The translations under genes and the position numbers were made by a program. Below, in pieces: positions 46,170 to 55,179 of a DNA stretch of 64,000 bases. This DNA comes from Acidimicrobiales bacterium (GTDB lineage Bacteria > Actinomycetota > Acidimicrobiia > Acidimicrobiales > RAAP-2). Every line of letters starts with the position of its first letter. Position 1 is the first letter of the stretch. The stretch is taken from positions 1 through 64,000 of the forward strand of contig JANXWA010000006.1 of assembly GCA_025351385.1 (NCBI GenBank), given 5' to 3'. The notes under the pieces are model-generated. The model was not told where the DNA came from. It saw only the letters and a program-made list of their open reading frames with translations, and made no database searches.

Positions 46170-47579
46170 GTGGCCTCACCGAGTGTGTTGACCCCCCAGG
46201 CCGAGGACTTCCCCCGCTGGTACCAGGACGTGGTCGCCAAGGCCGAGATGGCCGACAACGGCCCGGTGCGCGGCACCATGGTGATCCGGCCCTACGGCTA
46301 CGCCATCTGGGAGCGGATGCAGGCCGAGATGGACGCCCGGATCAAGGAGACCGGCGCCCAGAACGCCTACTTCCCGCTCTTCATCCCCGAGAGCTACTTC
46401 CACCGCGAGGCCGAGCACGTCGAGGGCTTCAGCCCCGAGCTGGCGGTCGTCACCTTCGCCGGTGGCGAGGAGCTGGCCGAGCCGATCGTGGTGCGCCCGA
46501 CCTCCGAGACGGTGATCGGCGAGTTCATGGCGAAGTGGATCCAGAGCTACCGGGACCTTCCGCTCCTGCTCAACCAGTGGTCCAACGTCGTGCGCTGGGA
46601 ACTTCGTCCGCGGCTGTTCCTGCGCTCGTCGGAGTTCCTCTGGCAGGAGGGCCACACCGCCCACGCCACCTACGCCGACGCCGCCGGGTACGCGCTGCGG
46701 ATCCACCTCGAGGTCTACAACGACTTCCTGGAGAAGGTCCTCGCCGTGCCGACGTACCTCGGCATCAAGCCGCCGAGCGAGCGTTTCGCCGGTGCGATCA
46801 ACACCATGACCGCCGAGGGGATGATGCGCGACGGCAAGGCGCTGCAGATGGCGACGAGCCACGAGCTGGGACAGAACTTCGCCAAGGCCTTCGACGTCTA
46901 CTACCAGAGCGAGGAAGGCCAGGCCGCCCTGTGCTGGACCACCTCGTGGGGAGCCTCGACGAGGCTCGTGGGCGGGCTCATCATGGCCCACGGCGACGAC
47001 GCCGGCCTCGTCGTCCCGCCGAACCTCGCCCCAATCCAGGTGGTCGTGGTCGCCGTGCGCGACGAACCCGAGGTGAACGGGGCATGCGAGAAGGTCGCCG
47101 CCGCGCTGAAGGCGTCGGGGGTTCGCGTCCAGGTCGACCGCGGTCGGGGCAGCTTCGGCCGTCGGGTCACCGACTGGGAGATCAAGGGCGTGCCGATCCG
47201 CGTCGAGGTCGGCCCGCGCGACCTCGCTCAGGGTCTGGTCTCGCTGGTGCGCCGCGACGACGGCGCCAAGGTCCAGGTCGGCGTCGATGCCGTCGCGTCC
47301 GAAGTGCCAGGGATGCTCGCGGCGATGCAGTCCGACATCTTCGATGGTGCGAGGAAGCGGCTCCTCGACTCGACCTTCGACGTGGCCAACGTCGCCGAGG
47401 CGATGGAGGCCGCCACGACCGGCTTCGCGCGACTTCCCTGGTCCGCGGTGGGCGAGGCGGGGGAGGCCCAACTGAAGACCGAGGCCATCACCGTGCGCTG
47501 CCTGCAGCGAAAGGACGGCTCGATCCCCGTCTCCGACACCGAGGACGGCCTCGACTGCATCGTGGCCAAGTCGTACTAG
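46170..47579 (+). CDS. proS: Prolyl-tRNA synthetase, archaeal/eukaryotic type
   Basis: 469-residue class II synthetase charging tRNA-Pro. Its length and order mark the ProS type 3 (archaeal/eukaryotic-like) form without the editing insertion of E. coli ProRS. Motif 2 region is RWELRPRLFLRSSEFLWQEGHTAHA; the anticodon-binding domain starts near 275, and the C-terminus ends with a Tyr (KSY), as in this type. GTG start with AAGGAG. The matching tRNA-Pro is at 5946-6020. Confidence 0.96.
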   Translation: MASPSVLTPQAEDFPRWYQDVVAKAEMADNGPVRGTMVIRPYGYAIWERMQAEMDARIKETGAQNAYFPLFIPESYFHREAEHVEGFSPELAVVTFAGGEELAEPIVVRPTSETVIGEFMAKWIQSYRDLPLLLNQWSNVVRWELRPRLFLRSSEFLWQEGHTAHATYADAAGYALRIHLEVYNDFLEKVLAVPTYLGIKPPSERFAGAINTMTAEGMMRDGKALQMATSHELGQNFAKAFDVYYQSEEGQAALCWTTSWGASTRLVGGLIMAHGDDAGLVVPPNLAPIQVVVVAVRDEPEVNGACEKVAAALKASGVRVQVDRGRGSFGRRVTDWEIKGVPIRVEVGPRDLAQGLVSLVRRDDGAKVQVGVDAVASEVPGMLAAMQSDIFDGARKRLLDSTFDVANVAEAMEAATTGFARLPWSAVGEAGEAQLKTEAITVRCLQRKDGSIPVSDTEDGLDCIVAKSY

Positions 47580-47641
47580 TCGACTGGCGTCGACTGGCGA
47601 GAGGCCTGATTCTTCAAGTGTCCTGGTATCGCGAATCACGA

Positions 47642-47776
47642 TTGTGATGGGCCCTTCGGACTGCTACAATTTGTACCTACAGTCCGCTCAGGACGTTTGG
47701 ACTCGTTAAAGCGCGGGCCTCTGGCCCGCGCTTTCTCTCTGTCTGAACGTCCTGACGACACAGAGAGGAGAAGGCC
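47642..47776 (+). promoter_or_regulatory. Promoter and structured leader of the rimP-nusA-infB operon
   Basis: TTGTGA (47642-47647), a 17-base spacer and TACAAT (47665-47670) form the best consensus promoter in the window; transcription should start near 47677. Within the 100-base leader, a 12-bp hairpin (47708-47719 with 47723-47734, loop TCT) followed by CTCTCTG looks like a terminator. It is enclosed by a 15-bp helix (47688-47702 with 47741-47755, two G-T pairs). CTCTCTGT (47735-47742) is the exact complement of ACAGAGAG (47760-47767) at the rimP ribosome binding site. This suggests attenuation and/or translational control of the operon. Confidence 0.7.
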
Positions 47777-48271
47777 GTGGAACTCGAGACCCCACTGCGC
47801 TCCCTCCTATCCGACCTCGGACTGGACCTCTACGACCTGGAGATGGCCAAGGGGACCCTCCACGTGGTCGTCAACCGGCCCGGCGGCGTGGACCTCGAGA
47901 GCCTCACTAAGGCCAATCGCGCCGTCTCGGAGTGGCTCGACGAGCACGACCCCATCGCCGGGCGCTTCACCCTGGACGTCTCGAGCCCGGGCCTGGAGCG
48001 CAAGCTTCGCACCGCGACGCACTTCGCGACCACCGTCGGCGAGGTCGTGACGCTTCGCGAGATGCGCGACGGCGAGCCGACGCGCCGACTCGAGGGCACC
48101 GTCGTTGCGGTCGAGGACGACGCCGTCACGCTCGACGACTCTGAGCACGGCCGGGTCAGCGTGCCCATCGCACGGATCGAACGCGCGCGCACCGTCTTCA
48201 AGTGGGGTGCCGAGGCCAAGCCCACCCCCTCGCGCGGCAAAGCATCCTCATCGAGCAAGGAAGGTCAGTGA
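47777..48271 (+). CDS. rimP: Ribosome maturation factor RimP
   Basis: 164-residue 30S assembly factor. The N-terminal domain holds the TLHVVVNRPGGVDLESLTKANRAVSEWLD segment and FTLDVSSPGLERKL, the family signature; a C-terminal Sm-like domain follows. GTG start with AGGAGAAGG. Stop overlaps the nusA ATG (TGATG). First gene of the operon behind the structured leader. Confidence 0.95.
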   Translation: MELETPLRSLLSDLGLDLYDLEMAKGTLHVVVNRPGGVDLESLTKANRAVSEWLDEHDPIAGRFTLDVSSPGLERKLRTATHFATTVGEVVTLREMRDGEPTRRLEGTVVAVEDDAVTLDDSEHGRVSVPIARIERARTVFKWGAEAKPTPSRGKASSSSKEGQ

Positions 48272-49422
48272 TGGCGAACTTCGAATTCCTAGAGGCCCTG
48301 GGTCAGATTGCCCGTGATCAGAACATCGACGAGGGGGAGCTGCTCATCGCCCTGGCCAACGCGCTGCTCGCCGCCTACAAGCGCCGTCCCGATTCCGCCG
48401 AGGACGCCGAGGTCGAGATCAACCCCGAGACGGGCGAGATCAAGGTCTGGGGCCTCGAGCTCGACATCGAGGGCAACGTCACGCGCGAGTGGGACGCCAC
48501 ACCCGAGGACTTCGGGCGCATCGCGGCCCAGACCGCCAAGCAGGTCCTGATGCAGCTGATCCGCGACATCCAACGGCGCCAGATGTACGAGGAGTTCGCG
48601 AACCGCGAGGGCGACATCGTCTCGGGCACGGTTCAGCAGAACGACAATCGCTACACGCTGCTCGACCTCGGACGGGTCGAGGCCCTCTTGCCCCAGGCCG
48701 AGCAGATCGCCTTCGAACGCTACGAGCACGGGGCGCGCATCAAGGTGTACATCGTCGAGGTGCGAAAGACGAACAAGGGCCCCCAGATCGTCGTAAGCCG
48801 GACCCACCCGGCGCTGGTCGCCAAGCTCTTCGAGATCGAGGTGCCCGAGATCGCCAACGGCATCGTCGAGATTAAGGCCCTGGCGCGCGAGCCGGGCCAC
48901 CGCAGCAAGATCGCCGTGGCGAGCAACGACCACATGATCGACCCGGTCGGGGCCTGCGTGGGGGCGCGCGGTAGCCGCGTGCGCAACATCACCAACGAGC
49001 TGCGCAGCGAGCGCATCGACGTCGTGCCCTACAGCGACGACCCCATCGAGTTCATCCAGTCGGCACTGCAGCCCGCGCGCGTGCGCGAGGTGCAGCTGAA
49101 CGAGGAGGAGGGCATCGCCACGGTCATCGTGCACGACCAGCAGCTCAGCCTCGCGATCGGCAAGGAGGGCCAGAACGCCCGCCTCGCCGCGCGGCTCACG
49201 GGTTGGCGCATCGACATCCGCTCGGAGAACGAGGGCGTCGAGGAAGAGGTCGTCGAAGAGGTCTGGACCGAGGGTGACGTCGTCGTCGACGAGAAGGTCG
49301 TCATCGTCACCAGCGAAGCCGGGGACGTCGTCGCGGCGGTCGTCGACGACGTGGTGACCGACGCCGAGGGCGGCCACGAGGAGGTCGTCGTGGTCGAGGA
49401 GATCGTGGAGGACGAGGCATAG
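48271..49422 (+). CDS. nusA: Transcription termination/antitermination factor NusA
   Basis: 383-residue RNA polymerase-associated factor. The N-terminal RNAP-binding domain is about 1-125, S1 about 128-200 (GDIVSGTVQQNDNRYTLLDLG), then two KH domains (about 205-345) with GACVGARGSRVRNI and AIGKEGQNARLAARLTGW. A C-terminal Val/Glu/Asp tail (about 350-383) replaces the acidic AR repeats of E. coli NusA. ATG shared with the rimP stop. As a pausing factor it could itself act on the upstream leader hairpin. Confidence 0.96.
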   Translation: MANFEFLEALGQIARDQNIDEGELLIALANALLAAYKRRPDSAEDAEVEINPETGEIKVWGLELDIEGNVTREWDATPEDFGRIAAQTAKQVLMQLIRDIQRRQMYEEFANREGDIVSGTVQQNDNRYTLLDLGRVEALLPQAEQIAFERYEHGARIKVYIVEVRKTNKGPQIVVSRTHPALVAKLFEIEVPEIANGIVEIKALAREPGHRSKIAVASNDHMIDPVGACVGARGSRVRNITNELRSERIDVVPYSDDPIEFIQSALQPARVREVQLNEEEGIATVIVHDQQLSLAIGKEGQNARLAARLTGWRIDIRSENEGVEEEVVEEVWTEGDVVVDEKVVIVTSEAGDVVAAVVDDVVTDAEGGHEEVVVVEEIVEDEA

Positions 49423-49427
49423 CACCG

Positions 49428-49682
49428 GTGCGCACGTGCGTGGTCTGTCGAACCAGGCGCGACGACGCCGAGATGGTCCGGGCCGGACGCGACGCGCACG
49501 GTACGTGGCACCTCGGCCGGGGCGTCGGCCGGGGAATCTGGTGGTGTGGCGAGGGAAGTTGCGGTCCGGCCCTGCGAGTCGGCCACGTGGCCCGGGCGCT
49601 GCGCGCAGAGGCGACCGAGGGCGACGTGGAGGCAGTGCGAGGTCTGATGGCGGGCAGTGGTTCCAATCCGCGGCTGGTGTGA
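49428..49682 (+). CDS. ylxR: YlxR-family RNA-binding protein (DUF448)
   Basis: 84-residue basic protein with the opening MRTCVVCRTRRD (CxxC) and the WHLGRGVGRGIWWC segment (GRGAWLC equivalent) of the YlxR fold. It sits in the invariant nusA-ylxR-infB position. The family binds RNA and has been linked to RNase P and transcription control. GTG start five bases after nusA; no strong ribosome binding site. Confidence 0.9.
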   Translation: MRTCVVCRTRRDDAEMVRAGRDAHGTWHLGRGVGRGIWWCGEGSCGPALRVGHVARALRAEATEGDVEAVRGLMAGSGSNPRLV

Positions 49683-49696
49683 AAGAATAGACAACT

Positions 49697-49718
49697 GTGC
49701 CCGCGGTAGCGCGGGTAC
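49697..49718 (+). other. Perfect hairpin just upstream of infB
   Basis: GTGCCCGCG pairs with CGCGGGTAC around GTAG (9 bp, one G-T), ending 18 bases before the infB start and just ahead of its AAGGGA ribosome binding site. It may set mRNA processing or ribosome access between ylxR and infB. Confidence 0.55.
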
Positions 49719-49736
49719 GTGAAGCAAGGGAATGTT

Positions 49737-52478
49737 TTGGCCCAGAAGAAGATCCGAGTGCACGAGCTCTCCAAGGAACTCGGTCTCACGAGCAAAGAGT
49801 TGCTCGCGCTCGCCCAAAAACTAGGCATCGGCGCCTCGAGCCCCTCGGCCTCGATCGAGGACGCCCAGGCCGACCGCATCCGCCGACGCGCCGACGCCGA
49901 CGGACTGCGACGCGTCGTGGCGCCCGAGGAGGCCAAGGCCACCAAGGCGGCCAAGACCACGACCAAGTCGACGGTCGCGACGACCGACGTCAATGAGCCC
50001 GAGGTCGCATCGGCACCCGTGGAGGCACCGCCCGCGGTTCGCGTCAGTCGAGTGGCCAAGGCCGCACCGGTCGAGGCGGCAGTGGCGCCGACTACCGACG
50101 CGGTCATCGAGGCCGCTCCCGTGCCCGCGCCCGTCGAAGAGGCGGGCCCCAAGGTCGTACGCAGCAGCGCCGCAGTGGTGAAGCCGGCACCGACCCGCAC
50201 CGTGTCGCCCGACGGTCCCACGACGATTCGTCCGACGCAGCGCTCGGCCTCGGGCGAGGGTGACGGCGCACCCTCCAGCCGTCCGCCCCTCAGCTCGACC
50301 GGTCGGCCCATCCCGCCTCCGCCCGGCCGGCCGCTCAGCGCCTCGGGTCGACCGATCCCGCCTCCGCCCGGTGCGCGTCGCCCGATGCCCACGGGCGCCG
50401 GTCGCCCCTCGGGCCCGGGCGGGCCGCGTCCGATGAGTTCACGTCCGAGCACCGGCGCGCCTCGCACCGGTGGGCCGACCTCTCGCCCCGGTGGCGCGGG
50501 GGGCTTCGCCGGATCACGTCCCGGAGCGCCCGCGAGTGGTGCGCCCGGCGGCCCGAACCGCGGCGGTCCGCCCAGTCGTGGCACCGGTGGCCCCCGCGGC
50601 TCTCAGCGCAAGGCGACCCGACGTCGCCGTCGCAACACCGAAGAGCTCGAGCCGACCCAGATGACGACGTGGCAGCCGAGCAGCCTGCCGGTGCCCGAGG
50701 GCGAAGTCATCATCGAGCGCGGCTCGACGGCCAAGGACGTCGGACCGAAGCTCAACCGCAGCGCCGCCGACATCATCCGCTTCTTGTTCCTCCAGGGCGA
50801 GATCGTCACGGCCGTGCAGAGCCTGAGTGACGACATGATCGAGCTCTACGCCGCCGAAGTCGGCGCCGCGGTGCACCTCGTCGACCCGGGCGAGCAGCAA
50901 GAGGCCGCCCTACTCGCGAAGTTCTTCGACGAGGACGACCAGGACGACGAGATCGCCGCCGTCGCACGGCCCCCGGTTGTCACCGTCATGGGCCACGTCG
51001 ACCACGGCAAGACGCTCCTGCTCGACAAGATTCGCAAGACCGACGTGGTCGCCGGCGAGGCCGGCGGCATCACCCAGCACATCGGCGCCTACAAAGTGAG
51101 TTGGAAGGGCAAGTCGATCGCCTTCATCGACACCCCGGGCCACGAGGCCTTCACCGCGATGCGCGCCCGTGGCGCCAAGGTCACCGACATCATCATCCTG
51201 GTGGTCGCGGCCGACGACGGCGTCATGCCCCAGACCATCGAAGCCATCAATCACGCCAAGGCCGCCGACGTGCCGCTCATCGTCGCGGTCAACAAGATGG
51301 ACAAGGCCGACGCCAACCCCGATCGCGTGCTCCAGCAGGTCAGCGAGTACGGCCTGGTCCCCGAGAAGTGGGGCGGCGACACCATCTGCGTGGAGATCTC
51401 AGCCCTCCAGGGCACCGGCATCGACGAGCTGCTCGAGCAGGTGCTGCTCGTGGCCGAGTTGGCCGAGCTCACCGCTCGCCCGACCGGCCGGGCCGTCGGC
51501 ACCGTGCTCGAGGCGAACCTCGAGGTCGGACGCGGACCGGTCGCCACCGTGATGGTCCAAAAGGGCCAGCTCTCGGTGGGCGACCCCGTCGTCGCCGGCG
51601 CGGCCTACGGCAAGGTGAAGGCGCTGATCAACGACCAGGGCAAGCAGATCAAGTCGGCCGGCCCCTCGACGCCCGTGCAGATCCTCGGCTTCTCCGAGCC
51701 GCCGTTCGCCGGCGACGAGATGCGCGTCGCCCACGACCTCGCTCACGCCCGTTCGCTGGCCGACGCCCGGGCGCAGCGCGCCCGACTGATCGGCCACCAG
51801 CCCGTCGCCTCGACGAGCGGCGCGCGCCTCGAGGACCTCTTCGAGCAGATCCAGCGCGGCGAGACCGCGACGCTCAACATCGTGCTGAAGGCCGACGTGC
51901 AGGGCTCCCTCGAGGCCTGCACCGAGTCGCTCAAGAAGCTCGAGCGCGACGACGTGAAGCTCGTCATCGTGCACCGTGGCGTCGGCGGTATCACGGAGAA
52001 CGACGTGCAGCTGGCGAAGGCCTCCAGCGCCACGATCATCGGGTTCAACGTGCGGCCCGACAAGCGCAGTCGCGAGCTCTCGGAGAACGAGGCCGTCGAG
52101 ATTCGCACCTACGAGATCATCTACAAGCTCATCGAGGAGATCGAGGCGGCCATGCTCGGTCTGCTCTCACCGGTCTTCGAGGAGGTCGTCACCGGCGAGG
52201 CCGAGGTGCGCGAGGTCTTCCGCGTGCCCAAGATCGGTGCCATCGCCGGTTGCCTCGTTCGCGACGGCGTCATCACGCGCGGGTCGAAGGTCCGATTCCT
52301 GCGAGAGGGGACGATCATCTGGAAGGGCTCGGTCACGTCGTTGCGTCGCTTCAAGGACGACGCCCGTGAGGTGCAGTCCGGCTTCGAGTGTGGCGTCGGT
52401 CTCTCCGACTACCAGGACCTCAAGCCCGGCGACATCATCGAGACCTTCGAAGAGCGCGAGATCCCCAGAACGGCCTAG
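49737..52478 (+). CDS. infB: Translation initiation factor IF-2
   Basis: 913-residue GTPase that places initiator tRNA on the 30S subunit. TTG 49737 is chosen: AAGGGA lies upstream and the product begins [16 protein letters not shown], the family opening; a GTG at 49719 adds six residues. An IF2_N module is at the start and another before the G domain. About 60-310 is a disordered Pro/Gly/Arg-rich linker with a duplicated GRPIPPPPG unit. The G domain has GHVDHGKT at 419-426, DTPGHEAF and NKMD. Domains II-IV follow. Confidence 0.96.
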   Translation: MAQKKIRVHELSKELGLTSKELLALAQKLGIGASSPSASIEDAQADRIRRRADADGLRRVVAPEEAKATKAAKTTTKSTVATTDVNEPEVASAPVEAPPAVRVSRVAKAAPVEAAVAPTTDAVIEAAPVPAPVEEAGPKVVRSSAAVVKPAPTRTVSPDGPTTIRPTQRSASGEGDGAPSSRPPLSSTGRPIPPPPGRPLSASGRPIPPPPGARRPMPTGAGRPSGPGGPRPMSSRPSTGAPRTGGPTSRPGGAGGFAGSRPGAPASGAPGGPNRGGPPSRGTGGPRGSQRKATRRRRRNTEELEPTQMTTWQPSSLPVPEGEVIIERGSTAKDVGPKLNRSAADIIRFLFLQGEIVTAVQSLSDDMIELYAAEVGAAVHLVDPGEQQEAALLAKFFDEDDQDDEIAAVARPPVVTVMGHVDHGKTLLLDKIRKTDVVAGEAGGITQHIGAYKVSWKGKSIAFIDTPGHEAFTAMRARGAKVTDIIILVVAADDGVMPQTIEAINHAKAADVPLIVAVNKMDKADANPDRVLQQVSEYGLVPEKWGGDTICVEISALQGTGIDELLEQVLLVAELAELTARPTGRAVGTVLEANLEVGRGPVATVMVQKGQLSVGDPVVAGAAYGKVKALINDQGKQIKSAGPSTPVQILGFSEPPFAGDEMRVAHDLAHARSLADARAQRARLIGHQPVASTSGARLEDLFEQIQRGETATLNIVLKADVQGSLEACTESLKKLERDDVKLVIVHRGVGGITENDVQLAKASSATIIGFNVRPDKRSRELSENEAVEIRTYEIIYKLIEEIEAAMLGLLSPVFEEVVTGEAEVREVFRVPKIGAIAGCLVRDGVITRGSKVRFLREGTIIWKGSVTSLRRFKDDAREVQSGFECGVGLSDYQDLKPGDIIETFEEREIPRTA

Positions 52479-52481
52479 ACC

Positions 52482-52841
52482 ATGGCCCACTCCGGAAGTC
52501 ACCACCCGTACCCGCGCTCCGCGCGGGTCAATCAGATCCTGCGTGAGGTCATCTCCGACGAGCTGATGAGGATCAGCGACGTCGACGATCGGTTGGGCCT
52601 GCTCACAGTCACGGGCATCGAGACGTCGCCCGACGTGCGCCAGGCCGTGGTCTTCCTGCACTCGCTCAGTGACGAGGCGCGCGTCGCGCTCGAAGAGCAC
52701 CGCGCGCAGCTGCAGTCGGCGGTCAACGTGCAGACGAGACTCAAGCGAACTCCGAAGCTGACGTTCCTGGCCGATCCGGCCGTCGCCAGCGGCGAGGCGG
52801 TCGAGGAGATCCTGCGACGACAGAGCCATGTCGACGAGTAG
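52482..52841 (+). CDS. rbfA: Ribosome-binding factor A
   Basis: 119-residue KH-like 30S maturation factor. The pattern RVNQILREVISDELMRISD, then LLTVTGIETSPDVRQAVVFL and the terminal EEILRR is that of RbfA. ATG three bases after infB. It overlaps truB by 14 bases, the usual neighbour. Confidence 0.95.
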   Translation: MAHSGSHHPYPRSARVNQILREVISDELMRISDVDDRLGLLTVTGIETSPDVRQAVVFLHSLSDEARVALEEHRAQLQSAVNVQTRLKRTPKLTFLADPAVASGEAVEEILRRQSHVDE

Positions 52842-53730
52842 CGGACTGCTGCTGGTCGACAAGCCGCAGGGTCTGACGAGCCACGACGTGGTCGCGCGGG
52901 TCCGGCGCATCATCGGTGAGCGCCGCGTCGGCCACGCCGGCACGCTCGACCCGATGGCGACCGGCCTCTTGATCATCGCGATCGGTCCGTCGACCCGCCT
53001 CTTGCGCTTCGCCCAGTCCGAGGTGAAGCGCTACCGCGGCGTCGTCCAACTGGGCGTCGCGACCGACTCGCTCGACGCCGACGGGGCCGTCACCGACGAG
53101 CGCCCCGTCCCCGCGTTGACGATCGAACAGATGTCTGACGCCGCCACTGCGATGCTCGGCGCGCAGCTCCAGGTCCCTCCAATGGTGTCGGCGTTGAAGG
53201 TCGGGGGAAAGCGCCTGCACGAGCTAGCCCGCGAGGGCGTCGAGGTCGAGCGCCAGGCGCGCGCGATCACCGTGAGCGAGTTCACCATGCTCGCGACCGA
53301 CGACCCGTCGAGGTGGGCCTTCGAGGTCGAATGCACGGTCGGCACCTACGTGCGGGTCCTCTTGAGCGACCTCAGCGAGCGCGTCGGCACCGTGGGCCAC
53401 CTCATTGAGCTGCGCCGTCTCTCGAGCGGCACCCATCACGTGGACGACGCCCTGACGCTGCGCCAGGTCGACGAGATGGTCGAGGCCGGCCGGTCGCCCC
53501 TGCACCCGCCGTCGTGCTTCGTGTCGCACCTCGAATCGGTCGTGCTCTCCGACGACCAGGTGAGCGCCATGCGCCTCGGCCAGCAGGTCGAGCTCTCGGA
53601 CGAGTTCGCCACCGACGAGATCGCGGCGAAGGACCTGTCCGACGACCTCGTCGGGATACTGCGCCGTCGCGGCGCGAAGTGGCAACCCGACGTGGTCCTG
53701 GCGGCCTCGACCGATTCTGCGCACGGGTAG
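52828..53730 (+). CDS. truB: tRNA pseudouridine(55) synthase
   Basis: 300-residue enzyme making pseudouridine 55 in the T loop. Catalytic D41 lies in HAGTLDPMATG. Other family parts are LLLVDKPQGLTSHDVV at the start and RGVVQLGVATDSLDADG. A PUA-like C-terminal part (about 235-295) is present. Start inside the rbfA end. Confidence 0.96.
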   Translation: MSTSSGLLLVDKPQGLTSHDVVARVRRIIGERRVGHAGTLDPMATGLLIIAIGPSTRLLRFAQSEVKRYRGVVQLGVATDSLDADGAVTDERPVPALTIEQMSDAATAMLGAQLQVPPMVSALKVGGKRLHELAREGVEVERQARAITVSEFTMLATDDPSRWAFEVECTVGTYVRVLLSDLSERVGTVGHLIELRRLSSGTHHVDDALTLRQVDEMVEAGRSPLHPPSCFVSHLESVVLSDDQVSAMRLGQQVELSDEFATDEIAAKDLSDDLVGILRRRGAKWQPDVVLAASTDSAHG

Positions 53731-53733
53731 TTT
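53728..53733 (+). promoter_or_regulatory. -10 element of leaderless ribF promoter
   Basis: TAGTTT six bases before the ribF ATG, overlapping the truB stop codon. Confidence 0.55.
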
Positions 53734-53739
53734 GCGGGC

Positions 53740-54699
53740 ATGATCGTTCTGCGCGACGGGGAGTCCTCAGCGCTGTCGGGCCGGTCGGCCGTCGTGGGCA
53801 TCGGGGTCTTCGACGGACTTCACCTCGGCCACCAGAAGGTGATTGGCCAGGTGCTCCGGCTCGCCGAGTTGCGAGGCGCCGTCGCCACGATCGTCACGTT
53901 CGACCCCCATCCGGCGTGGGTGCTCGCCCCCGAGCGCGCGCCGCTGTTGTTGGGCACCCTCGACCAGCGGCTCGAGGGAATCGAGGCGCTCGGCGTCGAG
54001 CAGGTGAGGATCCTCACCTTTGACCAGCACCTCGCCAGCGAGTCCGCGACCGACTTCGTCGAGCGCGTTCTCGTCGATGAGATGCGCGCGAAGGACGTCG
54101 TGGTCGGTCAGGATTTCCGGTTCGGGCACGAGCGCACGGGCGACGTGGCGCTGCTCGAGGGGGAGGGGCGGCGTCACGGTTTTGACGTCGTCGCCGAGCC
54201 AATCCACGGCGGGGCCACCCGCTGGAGCTCGACCGTCGTGCGCCAGGCCCTCCTCGACGCCGACATCGAACAGGCCAACGCAACGCTCGGGCGGCCCTTC
54301 GCGCTGCGCGGCACCGTCGTGCACGGCGACGCCCGGGGGGGCGACCTGGGATTCCCGACGGCCAATCTCGAATTGGCCCCACGCCAGTTGGTGCCCCGCA
54401 CCGGGATCTACGCCGGTGCGGTGCGACTGCCCGACCGGACCTGGTGGCCGGCGGCGATCTCGATCGGCACCCGACCGCAGTTCTACGACGACGGCGCGCT
54501 GCTCGTCGAGGTCCACGTGCCGGGATTCACTGGCGACCTCTACGCGGCGTCACTCGACGTCGCGTTCGCGGCGCGACTCCGTGGCGAGATGACCTTCCCC
54601 GGCGTGCCCCAGCTGGTGACCCAGATCGACCTCGACGTCGGGCAAACCATTGAGATATTCAAGAAGTTCTCGAACGGGGCCTCGGCACTGCTAGAATAG
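53740..54699 (+). CDS. ribF: Bifunctional riboflavin kinase / FAD synthetase
   Basis: 319-residue enzyme converting riboflavin to FMN and then FAD. The N-terminal nucleotidyltransferase domain (about 1-180) has GVFDGLHLGHQKVI; the C-terminal riboflavin kinase domain (about 185-319) has GDARGGDLGFPTANLE, with the PTAN metal/ATP motif, and GIYAGAV. ATG set by TAGTTT-N6. Position between truB and rpsO is standard. Confidence 0.96.
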   Translation: MIVLRDGESSALSGRSAVVGIGVFDGLHLGHQKVIGQVLRLAELRGAVATIVTFDPHPAWVLAPERAPLLLGTLDQRLEGIEALGVEQVRILTFDQHLASESATDFVERVLVDEMRAKDVVVGQDFRFGHERTGDVALLEGEGRRHGFDVVAEPIHGGATRWSSTVVRQALLDADIEQANATLGRPFALRGTVVHGDARGGDLGFPTANLELAPRQLVPRTGIYAGAVRLPDRTWWPAAISIGTRPQFYDDGALLVEVHVPGFTGDLYAASLDVAFAARLRGEMTFPGVPQLVTQIDLDVGQTIEIFKKFSNGASALLE

Positions 54700-54783
54700 A
54701 TATTCGGTCAGCGACGCTGATTGTGTGGGTCGTCACGTTGGCGACTTGCAACGGGACACCCGACTCATAAGGCACTACACGTT
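54692..54783 (+). promoter_or_regulatory. rpsO promoter and leader
   Basis: TAGAAT (54692-54697), overlapping the ribF stop, is a likely -10. The roughly 80-base leader before the rpsO ATG contains self-complementary segments (for example GTCG and CGAC around TCACGTTGG) and only a distant AAGG ribosome binding site. S15 represses its own leader in several bacteria through unrelated structures; whether this one does so is inference. Confidence 0.4.
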
Positions 54784-55041
54784 ATGGCTGAGAAGCAGCA
54801 GATCATCAAGGACTACCAGGCTCACGAAACGGACACCGGCTCGCCCGAAGTCCAGGTCGCGCTCCTGACGGACCGGATCTCTCATCTCACCGAGCACCTC
54901 AAGGTTCACAAGGGCGATCATCACACGCGCCGTGGACTCATGAAGCTCATCGGCCAACGTCGCCGTCTGCTCGATTACGTGCAGCGCGGAAATGTCGAGC
55001 GCTATCGCGCTTTGATCGGTCGTCTCGGCATTCGTCGCTAG
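54784..55041 (+). CDS. rpsO: 30S ribosomal protein S15
   Basis: 85-residue primary 16S-binding protein. It has the family blocks [22 protein letters not shown] and [24 protein letters not shown] 54784 is chosen from the conserved opening [11 protein letters not shown]; a longer frame to 54721 is the leader. Followed by pnp, as usual. Confidence 0.97.
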   Translation: MAEKQQIIKDYQAHETDTGSPEVQVALLTDRISHLTEHLKVHKGDHHTRRGLMKLIGQRRRLLDYVQRGNVERYRALIGRLGIRR

Positions 55042-55049
55042 CCGAGATG

Positions 55050-55138
55050 CACGTCGACGCCGTCGACGTGTTCAACACATCCGAGGCCTCGGAGGCCAGT
55101 GGAGAGCAGTCGCGAGAACCGCGAAGGTTGCCCACTGG
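55050..55138 (+). promoter_or_regulatory. Structured rpsO-pnp intercistronic leader
   Basis: CACGTCGAC (55050-55058) and GTCGACGTG (55062-55070) form a 9-bp hairpin. A CCGAGGCCTCGG palindrome is at 55081-55092. CCAGTGG (near 55096) pairs with CCACTGG (near 55132), enclosing a TCGCG/CGCGA stem. The E. coli rpsO-pnp junction is cut by RNase III and regulated by PNPase; a similar role here is inference. Confidence 0.5.
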
Positions 55139-55179
55139 ACGCCGGGCGGAGTGTTGCTAACCAAATAGGAGCAAATTCC

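Noticed and set aside
47580-47599. Tandem GTCGACTGGC repeat after proS
   Set aside because: Only two 10-base copies, not palindromic as a whole; probably chance after the stop codon, no evidence of function.
50300-50375. Direct DNA repeat coding GRPIPPPPG twice, considered as a mobile or CRISPR-like repeat
   Set aside because: Two in-frame copies within the disordered IF-2 linker; this is protein repeat expansion, with no spacers.
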